NCBI RefSeq assembly: GCF_014873955.1
Contig: NZ_JADBED010000001.1
Coordinates: 682,001-746,000 of the forward strand
From: Nesterenkonia lutea
Lineage (GTDB): Bacteria; Actinomycetota; Actinomycetes; Actinomycetales; Micrococcaceae
Direction: 5' to 3'
DNA length: 64,000 nucleotides
Part shown: in pieces, positions 61,317 to 64,000 of the stretch
Position numbering within the stretch: position 1 is the stretch's first letter
How the letters are laid out: every line of letters starts with the position of its first letter
Translations under genes and position numbers: made by a program
Notes under the pieces: model-generated
The model's input: only the letters and a program-made list of their open reading frames with translations
Told to the model about the DNA's origin: nothing
Database searches by the model: none

Positions 61317-61332
61317 TAGAACACCTATTCTA
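61317..61332. promoter_or_regulatory. Weak LexA-like palindrome
   Basis: TAGAACACCTATTCTA, nine of twelve fixed positions of the actinobacterial SOS box. Lies 44 bases left of the stronger box. Confidence 0.35.
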
Positions 61333-61360
61333 CGCGCCTGCAAGTGTCTTGAGCCGACAC

Positions 61361-61376
61361 TCGAAGCTATGTTCGA
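61361..61376 (+). promoter_or_regulatory. LexA (SOS) box over a leaderless -10
   Basis: TCGAAGCTATGTTCGA matches TCGAAC-N4-GTTCGA at 11 of 12 fixed positions. TATGTT inside it (61368-61373) is six bases from a GTG at 61380, the leaderless geometry used throughout this window. Confidence 0.6.
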
Positions 61377-61379
61377 GGC

Positions 61380-61622
61380 GTGAAACCTGTGAGAAAACTG
61401 TCAGAACGCAGGTTCGATGAGTTCATGCCGAGAAAGCACCGGCAGGGCCGGGATCACGGCTCCTGGGAGCGTGCCGGCAGCGCGAGCAGGTCGACATGTC
61501 CGACTCTGACCTGCAGGTCCCCTGTTGCGAGCTGCTGCTGGCGGACCTGCAGCCAGGCCGCCGCGGTCGAGGCCAGGGAAGGATCGTTCTCCACGGCCAC
61601 ATCGGCCCGATCGCTCAGATAG
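61380..61622 (+). CDS. Orphan small ORF behind the SOS box (possible gene remnant)
   Basis: 80 codons from GTG. The first 25 (VRKLSERRFDEFMPRKHRQG and flanks) lie free between the two convergent neighbours and are strongly basic; the remainder is antisense to the methyltransferase gene and looks like a frame shadow. Either a small SOS-induced peptide or the 5' stub of a lost SOS gene. No family recognised. Confidence 0.3.
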   Translation: MKPVRKLSERRFDEFMPRKHRQGRDHGSWERAGSASRSTCPTLTCRSPVASCCWRTCSQAAAVEAREGSFSTATSARSLR

Positions 61623-62341
61623 CGCGTGATGAGCGCGGCATCGGAGGTGTCCAGCAGCCAGTCGGTCTCACCGACGCTCACCTGAGCTCCGCGCTCGCGC
61701 AGCAGCTCGGCGACGATGCCCGCGGCGTCGGGTCCGAGCAGGTCTCCGCGGCGCTGGTGAGCGTCGAAGGCCTGGGAGATGACGGCGTCAGATTCGTGGG
61801 CGGGGTGGATCTCCACCGCGCCGGTCACGCTCAGGCTCAGCAGGGCAGCGACATCTCGTCCTGCGCGCGGGCCAGCTATCGCGTCGGCCAGGACTTCGGC
61901 CTCGGCAAGCGAGAGCAGGTCCAGCAGCGCCGAACAGGTCACCAGCTGGACCTCCTCGCCGGAGGTCAGGCCCGGGAGGTCGTCGACGGTGCCCAGCACC
62001 CGAACCGTCTCCCGGACCTCGGAATCGGCAGGAGTCTGCGATGCTACGTCCAACAGATCGGCATCATGGTCCAACAGCGTCCAGCGCTGGGACAGGTGGA
62101 GCCGCGGGGCCAGCCACGCCTGGTTCGATCCGGTGCCGGCCCCCACGTCGATCACCCTGACCGACGCGGCGTCGTCGACTGCGGTGAGCCCGCGCAGCGT
62201 CTCGGTCAGTGCGTCGATCAGCGGTGCGGCCTTCTCGCGGGCACGGTGGTCCGCTCGGCGTCGCTCGTCGAGCCAGTCGGCAGGCACCGGGCGAGTCACC
62301 AATGGAGCTCCGTGCTGAGATCCTGCGCTGCTTGTGACCAT
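61454..62341 (-). CDS. SAM-dependent class I methyltransferase
   Basis: 295 aa. Motif I VRVIDVGAGTGSNQAWL with the SAM-binding glycines, acid DHDADLL behind strand 2, and a central QLVTCSALLDLL in place of the usual motif IV. Substrate unknown. It has its own leaderless promoter (TAGACT) inside the glycosyltransferase gene, whose end it overlaps by 46 bases. The pair commonly occurs together in Micrococcaceae-like genomes. Confidence 0.82.
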   Translation of the reverse strand: MVTSSAGSQHGAPLVTRPVPADWLDERRRADHRAREKAAPLIDALTETLRGLTAVDDAASVRVIDVGAGTGSNQAWLAPRLHLSQRWTLLDHDADLLDVASQTPADSEVRETVRVLGTVDDLPGLTSGEEVQLVTCSALLDLLSLAEAEVLADAIAGPRAGRDVAALLSLSVTGAVEIHPAHESDAVISQAFDAHQRRGDLLGPDAAGIVAELLRERGAQVSVGETDWLLDTSDAALITRYLSDRADVAVENDPSLASTAAAWLQVRQQQLATGDLQVRVGHVDLLALPARSQEP

Positions 62342-63381
62342 GACCGCAGTCTAGCCCGGTGCATTCCGGCGGCCGTCTGCCAGCGGCGACGAAGAGTGTC
62401 ATCTTCGAACCAGCGCCGCAGCGTCTGGACCCAGGCCTCCGCAGCCCCTGGATCCAGCGCGGCTCCGGGGGTGGCGAGCGACGCTCGGGACGCGGGGGCC
62501 ACACCGACCAGCGCCTCCTCAGCTCCGGTGCCCGCGCCGACGAGCACGGGAATGCCGTGGGCGAGCGCCTCGGTCACCACCATGCCGTAGGTCTCGGCCA
62601 CGGAGGGCAGCACAAGCAGATCGGTGCTCTGCCAGAGCTCCTCCAGCATCTGACCGGCCAGCGGGCCCGGGACGGCGACCTGTCCCGCGGGGAATCCAGC
62701 CGCCGCGGCACGGACCTCCTCGGCGTAGCTGGGATCGGGACCGTCGGGTCCAGCGATCACGGCGGTCCACGGATGGTCGGTGAGCTCCCGCAGCACCTGC
62801 AGCAGCAGGAGTGGGCCCTTCCGGGGAGTCAGCGCTCCCAGGAAGAGCAGCCGCCGCGGGGAGCTGCCGGTGGCCAGAGGTGCAGCGTCGACCCCGGGCT
62901 CTGCCACGGAGACCCTGCGCAGTCCGTACCGTGCCTGCAGGTCATCCCGGGCCCAGCCGCTGGTGGCGACGACGACGTGCGCCGCATGCACCGCGGCACG
63001 CTCGCTCGCGGCCAGGCGCGCCTGCTCCGGGAGGCTGAGTCCGGACTCGGCGGGCAGCGGAAGATGCACCAGCACGGCGACCTCGGTGCCGGCCGCGGCT
63101 GCCTGGGCGAGCTCGGCTGGAGCCGCGGAGGCGATGATCCCATCGACGAGCACCCGAGGACTGCCGTCCAGCGCCCGGGCCAGCGCGCGACGGTCCGCAG
63201 TGCTCGGGCAGGGCCAGCTTCCCGGCACGGGCACCTCGGCGACCTCGATTCCGGTCTTGCGCCAGGCCTCGAGCACCCGCTGGTTGTAGGTGAGACCGCC
63301 GCTGGGTCCCGGCAGGTCCCGTGGAACGAGCAGCGCTCGCTGCGCCCCTCCGGGAGCCGCGTCATATGAGTGGTCCACCAT
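62296..63381 (-). CDS. Family 4 glycosyltransferase
   Basis: 361 aa GT-B enzyme. SGGLTYNQRVLEAWRKTG near the start, LLFLGALTPRKGPLLLLQVL as the donor-domain entry, and PSVAETYGMVVTEALAHGIPVL with the E-x7-E motif. Acceptor unknown. The ATG at 63381 has TAGTTT seven bases upstream; a longer open frame to 63609 would run into the divergent lipoprotein gene and is rejected. Confidence 0.85.
   Translation of the reverse strand: MVDHSYDAAPGGAQRALLVPRDLPGPSGGLTYNQRVLEAWRKTGIEVAEVPVPGSWPCPSTADRRALARALDGSPRVLVDGIIASAAPAELAQAAAAGTEVAVLVHLPLPAESGLSLPEQARLAASERAAVHAAHVVVATSGWARDDLQARYGLRRVSVAEPGVDAAPLATGSSPRRLLFLGALTPRKGPLLLLQVLRELTDHPWTAVIAGPDGPDPSYAEEVRAAAAGFPAGQVAVPGPLAGQMLEELWQSTDLLVLPSVAETYGMVVTEALAHGIPVLVGAGTGAEEALVGVAPASRASLATPGAALDPGAAEAWVQTLRRWFEDDTLRRRWQTAAGMHRARLRSWSQAAQDLSTELHW
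62342..62353 (-). promoter_or_regulatory. Leaderless -10 promoter of the methyltransferase gene
   Basis: TAGACT on the minus strand inside the end of the GT4 gene, six bases, ATG at 62341. Confidence 0.5.
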
Positions 63382-63394
63382 GCCGACAAAACTA
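63382..63394 (-). promoter_or_regulatory. Leaderless -10 promoter of the GT4 gene
   Basis: TAGTTT on the minus strand, seven bases, ATG at 63381. Confidence 0.5.
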
Positions 63395-63465
63395 TCGGTT
63401 CCGTCGGCCGCAGAGACCCACCGACGGGCCGAAGCGTCGAACCTGCCTTCTCTGCGATGGACCGG

Positions 63466-63478
63466 TAGCGTGAGCCTC
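63466..63478 (+). promoter_or_regulatory. Leaderless -10 promoter of the terminal lipoprotein gene
   Basis: TAGCGT, seven bases, ATG at 63479. Confidence 0.5.
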
Positions 63479-64000
63479 ATGGAGACAACAGCTGCCGCCG
63501 CCCAGAAGCTGCGCCCGGGGATCACACTGGGTGCCCTGATGCTTGCCCTGACCCTGCCAGCCTGCGGAGCGGAGGATTCCGACTCCGAGCCGGACTCTGC
63601 AGGTGCCACAGCGGAGGCCTCAGGAAGCGCCGCCTCCGGTGAGAGTTCGGGTGAGAGTTCTGCAGGTGAGGGTGCTCAGGAAGAGGAGTCTGCGGAGGCT
63701 CCGGACACGGAGGATGAGCAGTCTGAGGAACCCGGAGAGCAGCCCTCCGAAGACCAGGCCGAAGAGGAACCGCTGGAGCTTCCCGGTGGAGGGGACACGC
63801 TCTTCCCTGACCGTCGTTTTCTCGCCGCCTATGGCTCCCCGGGCATCCCCGCCCTGGGAGTCCTCGGTGAGGCGGAGGCGGAAGACACCGCTGAGCGGGT
63901 GAAGTTCTACGCAGAGCAGTACCAGAAGCACTCCGAGGAGCCGGTCCAGCCGGCCTTCGAGATCATCACCTCCGTCGCCACCGGTGATCCAGGTCCCGAT
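63479..64000 (+). CDS. Secreted lipoprotein (partial, runs off the window)
   Basis: 174 codons without a stop up to the window end. Signal peptide with hydrophobic ITLGALMLALTL and lipobox LPAC, then a very acidic Ser/Glu/Gly/Ala linker of about 75 residues (ESSAGEGAQEEESAEAPD), then the start of a folded domain: RRFLAAYGSPGIPALGVLGE and QPAFEIITSVATGDPGPD. This domain start is like that of actinobacterial lipoproteins of unknown function with a TIM-barrel-like core. Divergent from the GT4 gene. The ATG is supported by the -10 box. Confidence 0.8.
   Translation, partial: METTAAAAQKLRPGITLGALMLALTLPACGAEDSDSEPDSAGATAEASGSAASGESSGESSAGEGAQEEESAEAPDTEDEQSEEPGEQPSEDQAEEEPLELPGGGDTLFPDRRFLAAYGSPGIPALGVLGEAEAEDTAERVKFYAEQYQKHSEEPVQPAFEIITSVATGDPGPD

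Noticed and set aside
61217..61318. Short minus-strand ORF starting just after TAGAAT in the SOS region
   Set aside because: Only about 34 codons, Arg/Cys/His-rich, spacing of ten bases from the box is off, and it crosses the NUDIX hairpin.
1..64000. tRNA or rRNA genes and tRNA-type attachment sites
   Set aside because: No cloverleaf with a GTTCGA-type T loop and acceptor pairing was found; the one GTTCGA near 61371 belongs to the SOS box.

Overview
The window is a high-GC (mostly about 65-70% by eye) stretch of an actinobacterial chromosome. The evidence is actinobacteria-type gene content: a mycothiol-dependent-enzyme-type protein (maleylpyruvate isomerase family), the MSMEG_4193 / DUF3090 / SCO1664 gene trio, an LpdA-type flavoprotein beside purine nucleoside phosphorylase and phosphomannomutase, and an AlaA-type transaminase. 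Many genes also start leaderless, with a -10 box (TANNNT) 6-8 bases before the start codon. A complete choline-to-glycine-betaine operon points to a salt- or drought-exposed lifestyle. A member of the Micrococcaceae such as a Nesterenkonia relative is my best guess, but no marker gene here proves it.

Layout. 52-10104: nucleoside salvage (deoC, pmmB, punA) divergent from lpdA, a DUF885 protein, a GNAT, a membrane protein and a kinase-fold phosphotransferase. 10109-17341: a TPR protein, an orphan lipoprotein resembling glycine-betaine binding proteins, a two-gene ABC exporter and two tandem near-identical alaA transaminases. 17376-28647: a WYL regulator with a divergent hydrolase, xseAB, ispH, a TSUP/MFS pair, a DASS anion symporter, rmuC and a histidine phosphatase. 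28768-33982: the betT-betB-betA operon, closed by a very large terminator hairpin. 34282-41907: ychF followed by three gene modules, each ending in another copy of the last 24-27 bases of ychF. 42124-53288: accessory enzymes, glycosyltransferases, small membrane proteins and an FAD oxidoreductase. 53345-59455: three aldo/keto reductases mixed with a GCS2 ligase and a quinone-oxidoreductase-like enzyme. 59452-64000: a YitT protein, an SRPBCC protein, a NUDIX hydrolase, an orphan SOS-box promoter, a methyltransferase/glycosyltransferase pair and a lipoprotein gene cut by the window end.

The most interesting structure is the array behind ychF. Four same-orientation copies of the ychF 3' end (35339, 36836, 39656, 41884) bound three modules of 1.5, 2.8 and 2.2 kb. 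Copies B and C keep frame and stop codon, as expected for elements that insert into the 3' end of a housekeeping gene and restore it, like SCC cassettes at rlmH. No integrase gene is visible, so the mobilising enzyme is either elsewhere or lost. Other notable signals are an SOS box placed exactly on the -10 of an orphan leaderless ORF (61361-61622), a perfect 24-base in-frame minisatellite in a phosphohydrolase gene (48239-48330), and a 24-bp gap holding two back-to-back leaderless promoters (52476-52499).
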